The notes: a model not told the origin generated them from the sequence alone. Positions 16,231-28,600 are shown, numbered from the stretch's first letter. The stretch is DNA of 64,000 nucleotides from Dasypus novemcinctus (GCF_030445035.2 NC_080677.1:107691513-107755512); one strand, 5' to 3'. Translations and numbers: made by a program.

Positions 16231-16732
16231 GATGTATTTTTCTGTACAAAGCTCAGGATTGAACTTTTTAAATCCTAACATTACTAAACATTACTCTGTA
16301 TGTTTTCAGGTGGATGTTTTTGTTATTGCATGAGCAGAATCCACAGGGAGTTTCTTTTTACTTTTTGAGCTGGATGACGGTATTACCATATATTTATGTG
16401 AACATTTATGAATTTCCTGACAAAGCAGCCCTTATATTGTTCAGTATAATTTGTGAATTCTATCCTCTTTAGATCTGGGAAAGCATTTGAAAATTAAGAG
16501 CTGTTTTTAGGTGGTTGTTCAGGACTGAAGTTGCAGTAGTGTTTGATGTCTTGAAGTCTCCTTAGATCCTTAGTGTCCAATTAATTGAGGAAATGGATAA
16601 TTCATGAGAAAGGGAAAGTTAGTTTCTTTATTATATAATTTCCTTGATTGTCCCCTTTCTCCCATGAAAGAAAAAAAAAAGTTTAGAATCTTTATTCAAA
16701 CTCTTGTCAAGTTGAATTTATGAAGAATATAT

Positions 16733-16824
16733 GGGAGCTGGTATAGCTCAGTACCAGCTTCCCGTAAACAAGGTCCTGGGTTCAATTCCCAGCCCTAGTA
16801 CCTCAAAAAAAAAAAAAAAAAAAA
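16733..16824 (+). mobile_element. Short tRNA-Ala-like SINE, sense
   Basis: GGAGCTGGTATAGCTCAGTA (box A) and GGTCCTGGGTTCAATTCCC (box B) are followed by CTCA and a 20-base poly(A). Target duplication is AAGAATA on both sides. It lacks a CCA end and functional acceptor pairing, so it is a retroposon and not a tRNA gene. Confidence 0.8.
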
Positions 16825-17619
16825 AGAATAGGCGGTTTGTTTCATGATAGTTCTTGTTAAAATAATTTAGAGATATATAACTGAGGATGATGGGAGGAAG
16901 ACAATCTTGGCAGTTGCCCTGACCTGCCACTCTGTAAACATGTTCAGGTGGTAGGCACAGTTAGAGGAACTGAAATTCCGTTCACACACCAAGAGGTTTA
17001 GTAATCTTGATCAGGTTTCTATGGAATTTATAGAAGTTTTTATATAGTCTGAATGACCTATGGCCCAAGACTTGGTGAGAGCAGAGCAGAACAGAGGGGA
17101 AAGCTGTGGTAGATTGAAATTTCTTCCATAACTGTTCCCAAGTCTAAAACTATTTTGATTAAATAAAATAATTTAAGATATATAATGTGGATTATCTTCA
17201 GTCTTCCTCCTCCCCAGCAATATTCTATACCAATCATTTAGCTGTTTTGCCTCTTGGACATGTGCATTAATATTTGGTGATTTTCTGTTCTTTTTTTCCC
17301 CTAAGGATCTGTCAGTAGAAATGTATCACCTTTGGATCCCTACTTGTACTTAGAAGGGTATATTAAGAAAGGGTGCAGAGGTTCTAAAGCTGCTAGTTGA
17401 ATTTCTCTGATTATAAGGCTTTTTCTTAAAGCCTTTCTGAATACTGCAGAGAAGTCTTTGAATATTAAGGAACCTGAGACTAATACTGGCTTCATCTTCC
17501 CTACAAACCTATCTCCTGCAATGTTCCAACATGAACCCTTTTGGTCACTCTAAAAGACTTAATACTCTTGATTTCCTTTCTTGGAAACTCTTTTGGCTTT
17601 AGTGACACTCATAATGGTA

Positions 17620-17815
17620 ACCAATTACTGGAATACTTAATAATGTGTCAGACACCTTTCTATGTTATCTCATTTAATCCTCACAACTTTATCATCTGTA
17701 AAATAAAGACAGTAGTACCTATCTGATAAAGTTGTGAGAATTTATTGTCTTTATTTTACAGATGAGGAAATACAGGCTCAAAGAGAGTAATTAACTTGCT
17801 CAAGGCTTTGCCAAC
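17620..17815 (+). repeat. MIR SINE with an internal inverted segment
   Basis: MIR landmarks TAATGTGTCAGACACC, TATCTCATTTAATCCTCACA and TTTTACAGATGAGGAAATAC are present. The 60 bp between them contain an inverted copy of adjacent MIR sequence, described under findings. Confidence 0.75.
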
Positions 17816-17899
17816 CTTTGATGCCTTTGGGATTGAGATGAAACACTGCTTTGTTTCTTTGTTGAGACTTTGTTGTACTGTCAACCCCCTACTTCCCTG

Positions 17900-18540
17900 A
17901 CTAAACTCACATGTGAAATCTGCTTAAGTGACTGAACCCATGCTGCTTCTAAGACCACTCTGTGCAACACTTCAGACCTTAGGGTCTACCCTCTTCCAGG
18001 AGAAGGCCTAAGCTATCAAACCTCATATCCCTTTTTACCTCAGTCACCACCTGACCTCCAGTCATCCATTAATTTTTTAATACTCATTCCCTTACCACTC
18101 TCTTATCCTCTCAGCTGGTCTATCCCCCTAGACCCGTCCACTATGTTCTTAACAACTTTCGCCTCCTTCATCAGGAAATCCTTGTGTAACATTAGTCTCT
18201 AGACAATATCAAGTTACAGGGGAAACAGTGGCAGTGCAAAGTCACTAATTTTCATTGGATTGGGAAATATCATGATCTGTTTTCTGGTTTTCCTCTTATC
18301 AGCTCTCTTGGCATCATTTGACACTGTCTTCTTACCAAAATATTCTCTTCCCTTGGCTACAATACAGCTCTTTACTAGTTTTACTCTTATTTCTCTGGCT
18401 GTTCCTTCTCAGTCTTCTTTGTTGGCTACTTGGTCCTGGATCCTCTTCACTTTCCACTGTCTGTTCTCTCAAAGCCATTCACACCATTCCTATGCCTTTG
18501 GTTTCTTTTTTTCACCTTGAAAGGTATTTACAATATATTA
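17900..18540 (+). repeat. Probable L2 fragment, sense
   Basis: The TTTTCCTCTTATCAGCTCTC and GGCTGTTCCTTCTCAGTCTT stretches, with a ctcctgg-rich context, resemble the 3' part of L2 ORF2 in sense orientation. Decay is heavy and the left boundary is uncertain. Confidence 0.4.
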
Positions 18541-18990
18541 TTTTTTGTTTTTTTTAAAGATTTATTTCTCTTCCCTTCCTCCTGTCCATCCGTCCGTGTC
18601 GTCCACTCACCCCCACCCCCCGTTGTCTGCTCTCTGTGTCCATTCGCTGTGTTTTCTTCTGCATCTGCTTGTATTATCAGCCAGCACCGGGAAACTGTGT
18701 CTCTTTTTTTTCATTGTGTCATCTTGCTATGTCAGTTCTCCATGTGTGCGGTGGCCACTCTTGGGCAGGCTGCACTTTTTTCACATGGGTGTGGCTTTCC
18801 TTGTGGGGCGGTCTCCTTGCATGTGGGCTCCCCTATGCGGGGGCTCCCCTGCATGGCATGGCACTCCTTGTGCACGACAGCAGTGCATGTGGGCCAGCTC
18901 ACCACACGGATCAGGAGGCCCTGGGTATAGAACCCTGGACCCTCCATATGGTAGGTGGATGCTCTATCAGTTGAGCCACGTCCACTTCCC
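18541..18990 (-). mobile_element. Long DAS-type SINE, antisense
   Basis: The minus strand carries the head TGGCTCAACTGATAGAGC with a long body and A-rich tail. The target duplication is ACAATATAT at 18530-18538 and 18993-19001. Confidence 0.9.
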
Positions 18991-19009
18991 TCACAATATA
19001 TATATATAT

Positions 19010-19399
19010 TTTTTAATATTTATTTATTTCTCTCCCCTTCCCCCTCCCACCCTGGTTGTCTGTTCTCTGTGTCTATTTGCCACGTCTTCTTTGTCCACTT
19101 CTGTTGTTGTCAGCGGCACGGGAACCTGTGTTTCTTTTTGTTGTGTCATCTTGTTGTGTCACCTCTTTGTGTGTGCGATGCCATTCCTGGGCAGGCTGCA
19201 CTTTCTTTCACGCTGGGTGGCCCCCCTTATGGGGCACACTTCTACGCGCGGGGGACACCCCTGCGTGGCATGACACTCCTTGTGTGCATCAGCACTGCGC
19301 ATGGGCCAGCTGCACACGCGTCAAGGAGGCCCAGGGTTTGAACCGTGGACCTCCCATGTGGTAGACGGATGCCCTAACCAATGGGCCAAGTGCGACGCC
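19010..19399 (-). mobile_element. Long DAS-type SINE, antisense, variant head
   Basis: The head is of the CCCATTGGTTAGGGCATCC type and not the GCTCAACTGATAGAGC type. It shares its left target duplication with the preceding SINE, and a third ACAATATAT follows at 19400-19408. Confidence 0.88.
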
Positions 19400-19849
19400 A
19401 CAATATATTGTTAAGTAAAAAAGTAGGTTACAAAACAGTATGCACATTTGAGTTTTTTAATAAAAGTATACATAATTAGCAAAGTAAAAGGACAAATTAT
19501 ATTTATCAAATATTAACATTAATTATTTCAGCATAGTAGGTTGATGATTGATTTTGCTTACCACCACCACCTGCACCTTTTTGTTTTGGCCTATTTGAAT
19601 TTTCTGTAATAAAGATTATTTTTTCATTGGTGGCTGGAGTTGGTGAGGGAAGTGTTTTAACCTCAGCTTAGCCCAAATATGCCCCCAATATTCTGGCAAA
19701 GTAAATGTATCTGTTCAGCTTGTATCTTGGAAAATACTTCTACCTTATAAATTTGAGTATACTTCAAAGATGACATTCACTCAAACTTCCTTTTAGGAAA
19801 ACTATATAATATAATTATTGGCACTAAAATAAAAAACTCAAGTTAATTA

Positions 19850-22090
19850 TCACCAAAAATAACAGATGAGAAAATACAGTTCCTTGCTTTAAAAAATAAG
19901 CAACCCAAGTACATACTACTAAATTATACCAAGTTGCATTATCTGAATTTAGTTTATTGCACAGATCAAGACAGCACACTAGAAGTTGACGGCTTCCATT
20001 TCATACCATTCATTCCAAGCACTCACTCTTTTCATTTCATTTGCTCACCCATGCAAACAGGCTGTATACACAATGTCTGATGTTTCTTGGTTCCATAGTA
20101 AAGTGGGAAACTTGACGTTTCAATTGAAAAGGTAAAATGAGGACATTTACCATCAGACTATAAAATTCCTCTTCTGGAAGAGGATTCTTTGAAAAAAATC
20201 ACATACAAGATGAAAGGGGCACCATTTCAGGGGCACTAGGATTACATTAAACCTAAATGAATTCAATACTCATAATGTAACTCAAAGGAAATCTAGTCTT
20301 AATAAAAAGATCCAATAACTAAGACTGTTTTAACAGGCACAATGAATGGTGTAAACACTGTTTGTTAGCGGGTACTGAGTTCAATAAGTCAGACATTATT
20401 TGCTTCTCCATTAACACTTAATTTTTCAGTTACATTTAAAAAAAAATGGTGCTGCTTAAGTTATGAATGTTTTACCAAAAACATTAAAAAAAAACTTTAA
20501 TAAATACATTAAAAGCTGAAAATCTAGCTAGGTTTTCATGCAAGGTATTATTATAACCAAGACAAACTCAAATTTATAATAAAGGCAACTTGAATTCATG
20601 AATTCACCCAGCCATTTACTTGAATTAAAGAAGTAATATGATTCAATATGAAAATAAGAAACTGTCTGCAAAGCTCTGACAATAATAAATCACAATATAC
20701 AATGCATACAGGAGTCATACAGAGCAACAGCTCTCATAAAAAACAAAATATTTTAATGCCTTTAAAATCCAAGTTTTTCTTTTATATCATTAATGAAAAA
20801 GATTCTCAAGTCAGAATTAACACCTCAACTAGTCAAGTAGCAGAAAGCTACATTGCAGCTGTTTGATATACAAAGAGACATCTTTCCAACCAGTCGCTTC
20901 TTCTAATGTCTCTATTCTGGAATTGTATAGCCTCTTCTGCTTCTCTATACTCCCTAGTCTATCATTTCTTCAGATCACGAAAACTGAGTTTGTTGAACAC
21001 CAAAATCTTTGCTATGATGTTGTATAAACCATAACATTTTGTTGTTGACCATCTGCAGTTATTAAGCTAGCTGGTAACTAGTTAGTAAATGCCTCCTTTG
21101 TAAGCTCTTCACTGAGTCCATCTGTAGCTGTGACCATTCCACCAATTTCTTTCTCTCCTTTCATAGCCTCTGAATTTCTGAAGGTACAATTTCAGAGGTT
21201 CTACATAACTGTCAAAGCCTAAAGTAGACATGGCGAAGAGAATATCCTCTCTACTGATTATCTTCTATTCCTCTTGATGGCATCTTTCACTGGCTTCAGA
21301 AGTTAAAAAGCTGATGAATTCACTCACACATTCTTAAACACATTCTTTGGCATCTTTTGCAATCTTTCCTGTTTGAGGTATGGCATTTTTAATTATTCTT
21401 GCTACATTTGCAATTGGAAGATATATATCTTATTCTCTGAAACTTTCTTTTGAGCCTTTTGTGTCTTCATGATCATTCATGCTGTCCTCAGTATCATCAT
21501 GAGGCTGTATAGCATAATTACTTCCTCCAGTACAGTCTGCAAAAATTCCTATTTGAGAAGCATTTGTTGTAGAACTATCACCATCCATTGTCATGAAATA
21601 CCATCAGAGTGATGTTGTGGGGAAATGGATTTGGCTCAACTGATAGAGCATCCGCCTACCATATGGGAGGTCTGGGTTCAAACCCAGGGCCTCTTGACCC
21701 ATGTGGTGAACTGGCCCAAGCACAGTGCTGCCACGTGCAAGGAGTGCCATGCCACGCAGGGGTGTACTCTGCATCGGGGAGCCCCATGCACAAGGAGTGC
21801 ACCCTGCAAGGAGAGCTGCCCCATGCGAAAAAACCCAGACTGACCAGGAGCGGCGCCATACACACGGAGAGCTGACTCAGCAAAATGATGCAAAAAAAAG
21901 AGACACAGATTCCTGGTGCCAGTGACAAGAATACAAGTGGACACAAGAACACACTGCAAATGGACACAGAGCAGACAATGGGGGGGGGGGGGTGACAGGG
22001 AGAGAAACAAAATAGAAAATAAATCTTAAAAAAAAAGAATGATGTTGTGAGTGGTGCTTAGGAACCACTCTAAAAAGATGTCTGGTCTTT
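19850..22090 (-). pseudogene. NFYB: Processed NFYB pseudogene (intronless retrocopy)
   Basis: The minus strand from 21594 reads MTMDGDSSTTNASQIGIFAD and continues with an NF-YB-like N-terminus, then the histone-fold region, to a TGA at 20977-20975. That is 620 nt against 624 expected, with no introns. NFYB is the histone-fold subunit of the CCAAT-binding trimer. The copy is dead: frameshifts disrupt the histone fold and the C-terminus, and TAG stops replace a Lys, a Gln and a Tyr codon. A 3' UTR-like AT-rich stretch continues left to about 19.85 kb. A 5' UTR-like stretch continues right to about 22.09 kb, interrupted by a SINE. No poly(T) or target duplication is left, so the outer ends are approximate. 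Confidence 0.9.
21620..22037 (+). mobile_element. Long DAS-type SINE, sense, inside the NFYB retrocopy 5' UTR
   Basis: It begins GGGAAATGGATTTGGCTC and has box B GGGTTCAAACCC, a long body, a 13-base G run and an AATCTTAAAA tail. Target duplications are AGTGATGTTGTG at 21608-21619 and AATGATGTTGTG at 22038-22049. It is therefore younger than the pseudogene. Confidence 0.92.
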
Positions 22091-22180
22091 GCTCAGTTTC
22101 ATCCTCTAATGCAGCCCTGGTTGGCCCTTGTCTCCATTTGGCTGTTTGGTTGGATGGAAAATGGCTCTCCAATGCCTTTA

Positions 22181-22562
22181 TTTTATTTTATTTTTTTCTC
22201 CCCCTCACTGCCCTCCCTTCGCCCCCACTGTTTTTGCCATCTGTGTTCATTCGCTGTGTGACCTTCTGTGTCTGTTTTCTTTTTGTCTTCTCTTCTCATT
22301 CTCTCCTCTAGGCTTCACCAGGATTCGATCCCGGGGACCTCTAATGTGGGAGAGTAGTTCCCTGTCACTTGAGCCACCTCAGTTCCTGGCCTCTGTTGTG
22401 TCTCGCCTTGACTCTCCCCTGCATCTCTCTTTTGTTCCGTCATCATCTTGTTGTGTCGCTGCATGCCTTGCAGCACCCCTTTACCAGGAGGCCCCAGGGA
22501 TCGAACCTGAGTCCTCCCATATGGTTGACGGAAGCCCAGTTGCTTGAACCACATCTGCTTCC
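22181..22562 (-). mobile_element. Long dimeric SINE, antisense
   Basis: It has two tRNA-like heads: GGTGGCTCAAGTGACAGG inside and the TCAAGCAACTGGGCTTCC type at the end. Target duplications are CTCTCCAATGCCTTTA at 22165-22180 and CTCTCCTATGCCTTTA at 22563-22578. Confidence 0.85.
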
Positions 22563-24737
22563 CTCTCCTATGCCTTTAAATAACATCTGCACACCAACTG
22601 TTTCCAAACTTATTTCTTTGGTCAAAACTTCTCTTCTGAATGCCCAATCTTGGGTATGTACAACTGTCTACTTGTAGTTGAACTAAAGCTAACTTGTCCC
22701 AGACTGATTTTTAAAATTCTCTGTCTAACCCCCTTGGCCCAATTTGTTCCTCTTGTTTTCCTCATGTCAATTAAATGATAGTTCCATTATTTTTTCTTTT
22801 TAAAAAATTATTTAAAATTACATAAGAAATACATGAATATGCTCTTGTAAAGTAGTCAATCTAATAAAGTATTATTATAGTCCTTCCTTGGCCCTCAGCG
22901 AATCTTATTCTCCTCCCCAGAAGTGACTTCTGCTATCAGTTTGTTCATTTATTTAGACTTTTTTTTCTGTGAGTTTATATACATGGTTGTACATAGAGAA
23001 TTTTTTAGTTTTATAATCATACATAAATAAAAGTACATTACATATTCCTTGTTTAGCAGGTTGCTTTCTTTAGTTAACAGCATGTCTTGGGCTCTTCACA
23101 TATGAGTACATATAGACCTATCTCATTCTTTTTAATTCCTGAATTGATTTCCAAAGTTTTTACCATTGCCTATTAAACCATTCTGTTGGTGCACATTTAA
23201 CTTTTTTCTTTATTTTTTAATGTTTTATTTTGAAATACTTTCAAATTTATGGGACAGTTAAAAAAATAATACAAATGCCATACAAAGAACCCTATTATAC
23301 CCTAATCCCACTGTACCCCCAAATACCCAGTTCCATCAATTTTAACATTTTGCACATTTTCCATATCATTCTATCTATCCATCCGTCTGTCTGTCACATT
23401 TTCTGAACACTTGAGTATAGGTTATATATATCATGCTCCTTGAATACTTAATACTGCCTTGTACATTTCCAAGGAACAAGGATATTCACTTATATAAATA
23501 CCTTAAATGCAGTTATCATTATTCAAGCAATTTACCATTGATATTAAAGTTTATAGTCTATATTCCAATTTTTTTATATTTCCCAGTAATGTCCCAATAA
23601 AAATAAGGCAGTCTTTTCTTCCTTGCTAGAACTCATCTAGAATCATTTATTGTATTTAATTGTCATCGTCTCTTTAGTTGCTTTTCTTTTTTTTAATTGT
23701 GGGAGCGTATATACAACATAAACTTGCCCATCTCAACCACTTATAAGCTTACAATACTGTGGGATCAGTTACATTCACAATATTAAGGTATCCTTACCAC
23801 CTTCCATTACCAGAACTTTCCCATTTCCTTAAACAAAAACCCTGTACCCATTATACATTAACTCCTTATGCTCCCTGCCTCCCACCCCTAGCAACCCGTA
23901 CTCTAATTTCTGTCTATGAGCTTGCATATTTTCTAATATTTTCCTTGAAGTTACCATGGGGCTTAAATTTAACATCTTAAATCTGTAATATTTTCATTTG
24001 CTTTCATACTAACTGAACTTGTTAATAGTGTACACAAACTATGTACCTGTACTCCCTGTCCCCCCACCTTTATCCAGTTCTTAACACAAATTACGTTTAT
24101 GTGTTTTAAGTCCAAATTTACTGATTTCTCCTTACATTTTATATATTTGCCTTTTAGATACTGTAGGAAGTAAAAAGTGGAATTACAAACCAAAAATACA
24201 ATAGTACTGGAATTTATATTTATATTTGTTATCCTCACTGGAGATGTTTATTTCTTCATGTAGTTGCAATCAATTGTCTAGTGTCCTTTTCTTTCAGCCT
24301 ACAAAACTTTCGTGAGTATCTCTTGTAGGGCCAGCCTAGTGGTAAAGAACTCTCTCAGCTTTTATTTATTTGGCAATGTCTCAAACTCTCCCTGACTTTT
24401 GAAAGGCAGTTTTGCCTGATATAGAATTCTAGGTTGGCAGTTTTTGCTTTCAGCACTTTAAATGTGTCATTCCACTGCCTTCTTGATGCCATGGTTTCCA
24501 GTGAGTAATCAACATTTAATTTTATTGAAGCTCCCTTGTATGTGATGTGTTGCCCATGTCTTGTGGCTTTTAGAATTCTGTATCTGGCATTTGACACTTT
24601 GATTATAATATACCACAGTGTGGATCTATTTGGGTTCACCCTGTTTGAAGTTTGAGTGTCTTGATGTATAATCATGTCTTTCATTAAATTTAGAAAGGTT
24701 TCAGCCATTATTTCTTCTTTGAATACTCTCTCTGCCC

Positions 24738-24812
<75 letters not shown>

Positions 24813-24905
24813 TTCTTTCTTTTCTTTCTTTTCTTTCTTTTCTTTCTTTTCTTTCTTTTCTTTCTTTTCTTTCTTTTCTTTCTTTTCTTTCTTTCTTTCT
24901 TTCTT
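24738..24905 (+). repeat. Pyrimidine microsatellite (CTTT)n / (CTTTCTTTT)n
   Basis: About 170 bp of pure C/T on this strand, in three blocks: CTTT tetramers, then a run of the 9-mer CTTTCTTTT, then tetramers again. It lies inside the L1 ORF1 remnant and creates spurious Ser/Phe/Leu or Lys/Glu/Arg reading frames. Confidence 0.95.
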
Positions 24906-25311
24906 CTCCTTCTGGGATACCCACAGTGTGCATATTGATACATTTGATGGTGTCCACAGGTTCTTCAGACTCTGTTCACTTTTCTTCATTCTTTTTTCTC
25001 CCTCTCAGTCAGAATGATTCCAATCATCTTACTTCAAGTTCTCTGATATTTTCTTCTGCCAGCTCCAATCTGCTGTTGGTATCCAATAGGGATTTTTAAT
25101 TTCTGCTACTGTGGTCTTCAGCTCTGTTTGGTTCCTTTTCATAATTTCCATCTCTCTACTGATATTTTATTTGTGTTCATCTGTCATTTTCCTGATGTCT
25201 TTTAGTTCTTTGTCCATATTTTCCATTAGTTCTTTGAGCATATTTAGGACTGTCTTGTTGAAGTCTTTGTCTGGTTATGTCCTAGGTCTGATCCTCCTCA
25301 TTGATGGTTTC

Positions 25312-25312
<1 letters not shown>

Positions 25313-25345
<33 letters not shown>

Positions 25346-25443
25346 TGCTTGTCTTTCTCTTTTAGGTGGCATGGGGGACCGGTCCTGGGACCTTCTGGAG
25401 TAGGAGAGAGATACTTAATCTCTTCTGCCACCTTAGCTCCCCC
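25313..25443 (-). mobile_element. Short SINE monomer of the alternative head type
   Basis: GGTGGCATGGGGGACC to GCCACCTTAGCTCCCC is the antisense of the 'gctgaggtggc' head. A (GT)n tract (25313-25343) sits at its tail end. Target duplications TGATGGTTTCT flank it at about 25302 and 25445. Confidence 0.75.
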
Positions 25444-27329
25444 TGATGGTTTCTAATGCTTTAATCTTCTCCTTTGCCTGGGCCATCACTTCATGTTTCT
25501 TTGTATGTTTTGTAACCTTTCACTGAAACCTGGATGTTTTGATATTTTAAGGAGTTAGTTATTGCGGAATTTAGACTCTGCGCACTTGTTCCTTAAGCCT
25601 GTATCCAGTTAGGGTTATGACAGAGCTTTCCTTGAATGCCAGGAGCTAACAAACAAAACACAAAGAAGAGTGAAACAAAACTTATTTCCTAGTCCTTGCA
25701 GATGGACCTATGTGAAGTGCTCTCATTTTGGGCTTATCCATATAGTGAGTTTGGAAAGTAGCTCCTGGCCAATGAATAGTGACTTCCCTGATTCTTTCTG
25801 TGCATTGGACTTGTCTTGGCCTGTTTACACAGTTCTGAATGTCTCTTCTTCTATAGGAAACAGTTCTCTCACAGTCCTAGGCACTGCAATGTATATATTA
25901 TAGCCAGAAGTCCCCTATCCCAGGCAGTATGACTTCACTGCTCTCTTACAGTGTCCTGTAGAAGAGCTCACTGAGCTGCCTTTTATGTACAATGTTCTGG
26001 GACAGTGAGTCCTCAGGCCTTCACCTGACAGATTGGGTCAGGCATACATGCTCCCAGTATGTGCATGAGGTTTACTCTACTCCCTCCAGAACCGAAACCA
26101 GGGATCTACACTGAGAGCAAAGCCCAGCTCCATGTGAAGCGCATGATTGGTTAGGGAGGGGCTGGTCTGGGTTGTGCAAGATCCTACCACTTTTTTTTGA
26201 TTCAATACTTGTCCTTTTACTGCAGTCCTTTAACTATATTTTAGAGCTTTGAGAAAGATATTTCGGCCAGTGCTTGCTGGTTGTTTAAAGCTTCTGTGGG
26301 GGAACAGAGTCCTGAAGCTTCTCATTCTACTGTCTTGATTGGGGTGTACCTTAACTTTTTTTGTTGTTATATAAACAGTGCTTCAATGGCCATTTTTTGT
26401 ATCCTCTTTGTGTACATGTAGAAATGCTTCTCTAAAATTTATACCTAAAAGTAGAATTTTGGGGTTGAAAGATATCTATATTTTAAATTTAATATATAAC
26501 ATTATTGTAGCACCTTAAAAAATCTAGTACTATTTTACACCTCAGCTAACTATAAACTGGAGAACGCTTTTATCACACTGTCGCTAATACTGGGTATTTT
26601 TAAATCTTTGATTGGGAAACATTTTACTGTTGCTTTTATTTTCATTTCTCTGCTTTTAATGAGATTGAGAATATTTCTATGTATTTATTGACAATTTACA
26701 TTTTTTTCTGGGAATTGCCTATTAATATTTATTCATTCAACAGATATTTATTGAGTGACTACTATGTGCCAAGTGCTGGGGACCCAGTCCTGAACAAGAC
26801 AAATGGAAATCTCTGTCTTCCTGTTGGATTATCTTTTCGTCTTCGGTTTAAAGGATTTTTTTTAATATATTATGGATATTCCTTCTTTGTGTGTATGTTG
26901 CAAATATTTTTACCTTACCTATTTCTTATTGATTTGTAACTTTATCACTTTAAGTTTTATGTAGTTACATTTTAAAAATGTAGTTAGCAGTTTTTTTTCT
27001 TTGTGGCTTAAACATTCTGTGTTTCAGAGTGGTCTTTCTTACCCCTAATTTATAAACAAATTCTATTTTTTTCCAGTTGTTTTTGTGGTTATATTTATTA
27101 TATTTTGATTTTTAATCCATCTGGAATTTATTTTTGTTTGTAATGTAAGATAGGGGTTTAACTTTTTTTGTCCCCAAATAAATTTAATATTTTACTTTTT
27201 ACTTGTTCTCTGATTTTTTTTTTCTCTTTAACTTGTCCTTAACTGTTTTTCTTTCTGAACTTTGAGCTGGACATGTAAAGTAACTTAGTAAAGTTTGATT
27301 GACATCTGTACATACTTAATTAAAGAATA

Positions 27330-27757
27330 GGGAAGTGGATTTGGCTCAACTGATAGAGCATCCACCTACTATATGGGAGGTCCAGGATTCAAACCCAGGG
27401 CTTCCTTACCTGTGTGGTGAGCTAGCCCACGTGCAGTGCTGATGTGTGTAAGGAATGCTGTGCCACGCAGGGGTGTCCCCCGCGTAGGGGAGCCCCACGC
27501 ACAAGGAGTGCACCCCTCAAGGAGAGCCGCCCCCTGCGAAGAAAGTGCAGCTTGCCCAGGAGTGGCGCTGCACACATGGAGAGCTGACGTGACAAGATGA
27601 TGCAACAGAAGGAGACACAAATTTCCGGTGCCGCTGACAAGAATGCAAGTGGACACAGAAGAACACATAGTGAATGGAAAGAGAGCAGACAATGGGGGGG
27701 GGGTTGGGGGAGAGAATGGGGGATGGGGATAAATACAAAACAAATCTTAAAAAAAAA
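27330..27757 (+). mobile_element. Long DAS-type SINE, sense
   Basis: GGGAAGTGGATTTGGCTC, box B GATTCAAACCC, full body, G run, and ACAAATCTTAAAAAAAA tail. It is one of only a few sense copies. Confidence 0.9.
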
Positions 27758-28399
27758 GTATATAGAATGTTTTTAAGAAAAAGAATGATACTGAAAGTTA
27801 TCATCCTGGTACTGCTAATTGTAGTGCTTGTAATGAGCTTTTTCACAGAAACACTTGATATTTTGGCAAATTATACTTTTAGTTTAGCAGATATAGATTA
27901 GTTTAAGTTTTTATAGAAAAGTCTCAGGGTTATCGCAAATCCATGTCCTGTACAGCAGAAGTATGTAGAGGAACACACCTTCTCCAGTTAATCTAAGTTG
28001 GAAAAATGTATTACTGTATGGTTCCTTTCCAGGATAATGCCTGATTTTTTTAGGCATTGCCAGGAATTGAGTATGTGTTGTGAGGGTATAGGAAGAAAAA
28101 AATTTGCCCTGGTTTTGTAGTTGTGTGTATCTACCTTTCGAAGTTGGCATCACTTGCTCCAGTTTAAAGAGGGACTTCTTTTCCTAGTAGGTAAGTGTCT
28201 CTTTCAACAAAGCTTTGTTGGATAAAGCTTGACTGAGTCTAATCTTGGACCACTTTCTGCTTTGGGAGATGGAAATGAAATAGTCTAAAGCAATTTCCTT
28301 TTTAGAGCCTATCCTGGAGTATATTATAGAAGTAGAGAAGCTTTTGGATGCATATCTAATAATCTACCTAAAACATTTTGAGCTTGTTTTGTGCAAAAA

Positions 28400-28600
28400 C
28401 CATTTGTCTTTTGTGTGCCAAACACTGTTAAGTGCTAGAGTTAGAAAACCAGCAAGATACCATTCTTGCCCTCAAGGAAAGGATAGGGAATGTAAACATG
28501 TAAATAAATAAATGCAGTTAGTTTGATATGAGAAATACTGATAGCAAGAATTGTTGTAGTTGAAAGAAGTCAGCATTGAACTAGAGGTGTATCACCTTAG
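28400..28600 (-). repeat. L2 3' end, antisense
   Basis: TGTGCCAAACACTGTTAAGT, ATACCATTCTTGCCCTCAAG and AAACATGTAAATAAATAAAT follow the reverse complement of the L2 3' end in order. Confidence 0.55.

Larger units (their letters stand above)
23205..26344 (-). mobile_element. Antisense L1 fragment with ORF1 remnant
   Basis: It is inserted within the older L1. Minus-strand translation around 24400-24700 gives L1 ORF1 C-terminal signatures (NRVNPNRSTLWYIIIKV, RILKATRHGQHITYKG), broken by a long tetranucleotide repeat upstream. The 5'-UTR-like end, with an AGTCCTGAAGCTTCTCATTC context, lies at about 26.33 kb. No intact ORF2 is present. Confidence 0.65.
22790..27290 (-). repeat. Old antisense L1 3' region, split by a younger L1
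   Basis: The outer segments 22790-23204 and 26345-27290 carry antisense L1 3'-end sequence (around TAAACCATTCTGTTGG and then TAAACAGTGCTTCAATGGCC, TTTTCATTTCTCTGC). They join across a 3.1-kb insertion. Around 26720-26830 a short antisense L2-3'-like piece (TTTATTGAGTGACTACTATG) is embedded. Confidence 0.6.

Noticed and set aside
16733-16824. tRNA-Ala gene call from good A and B boxes
   Set aside because: It has a poly(A) tail, target duplication and no proper acceptor stem, so it is a SINE head. The same applies to every other tRNA-like match in the window.
18545-19273. Open frame of 242 codons
   Set aside because: It runs through two antisense SINEs and is rich in Cys, His and Leu from their GC-rich bodies. 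The same pseudo-protein recurs at every long SINE.
24355-25099. Long frames with Lys-Glu-Arg or Ser-Phe-Leu repeats
   Set aside because: They are translations of the pyrimidine microsatellite inside L1.
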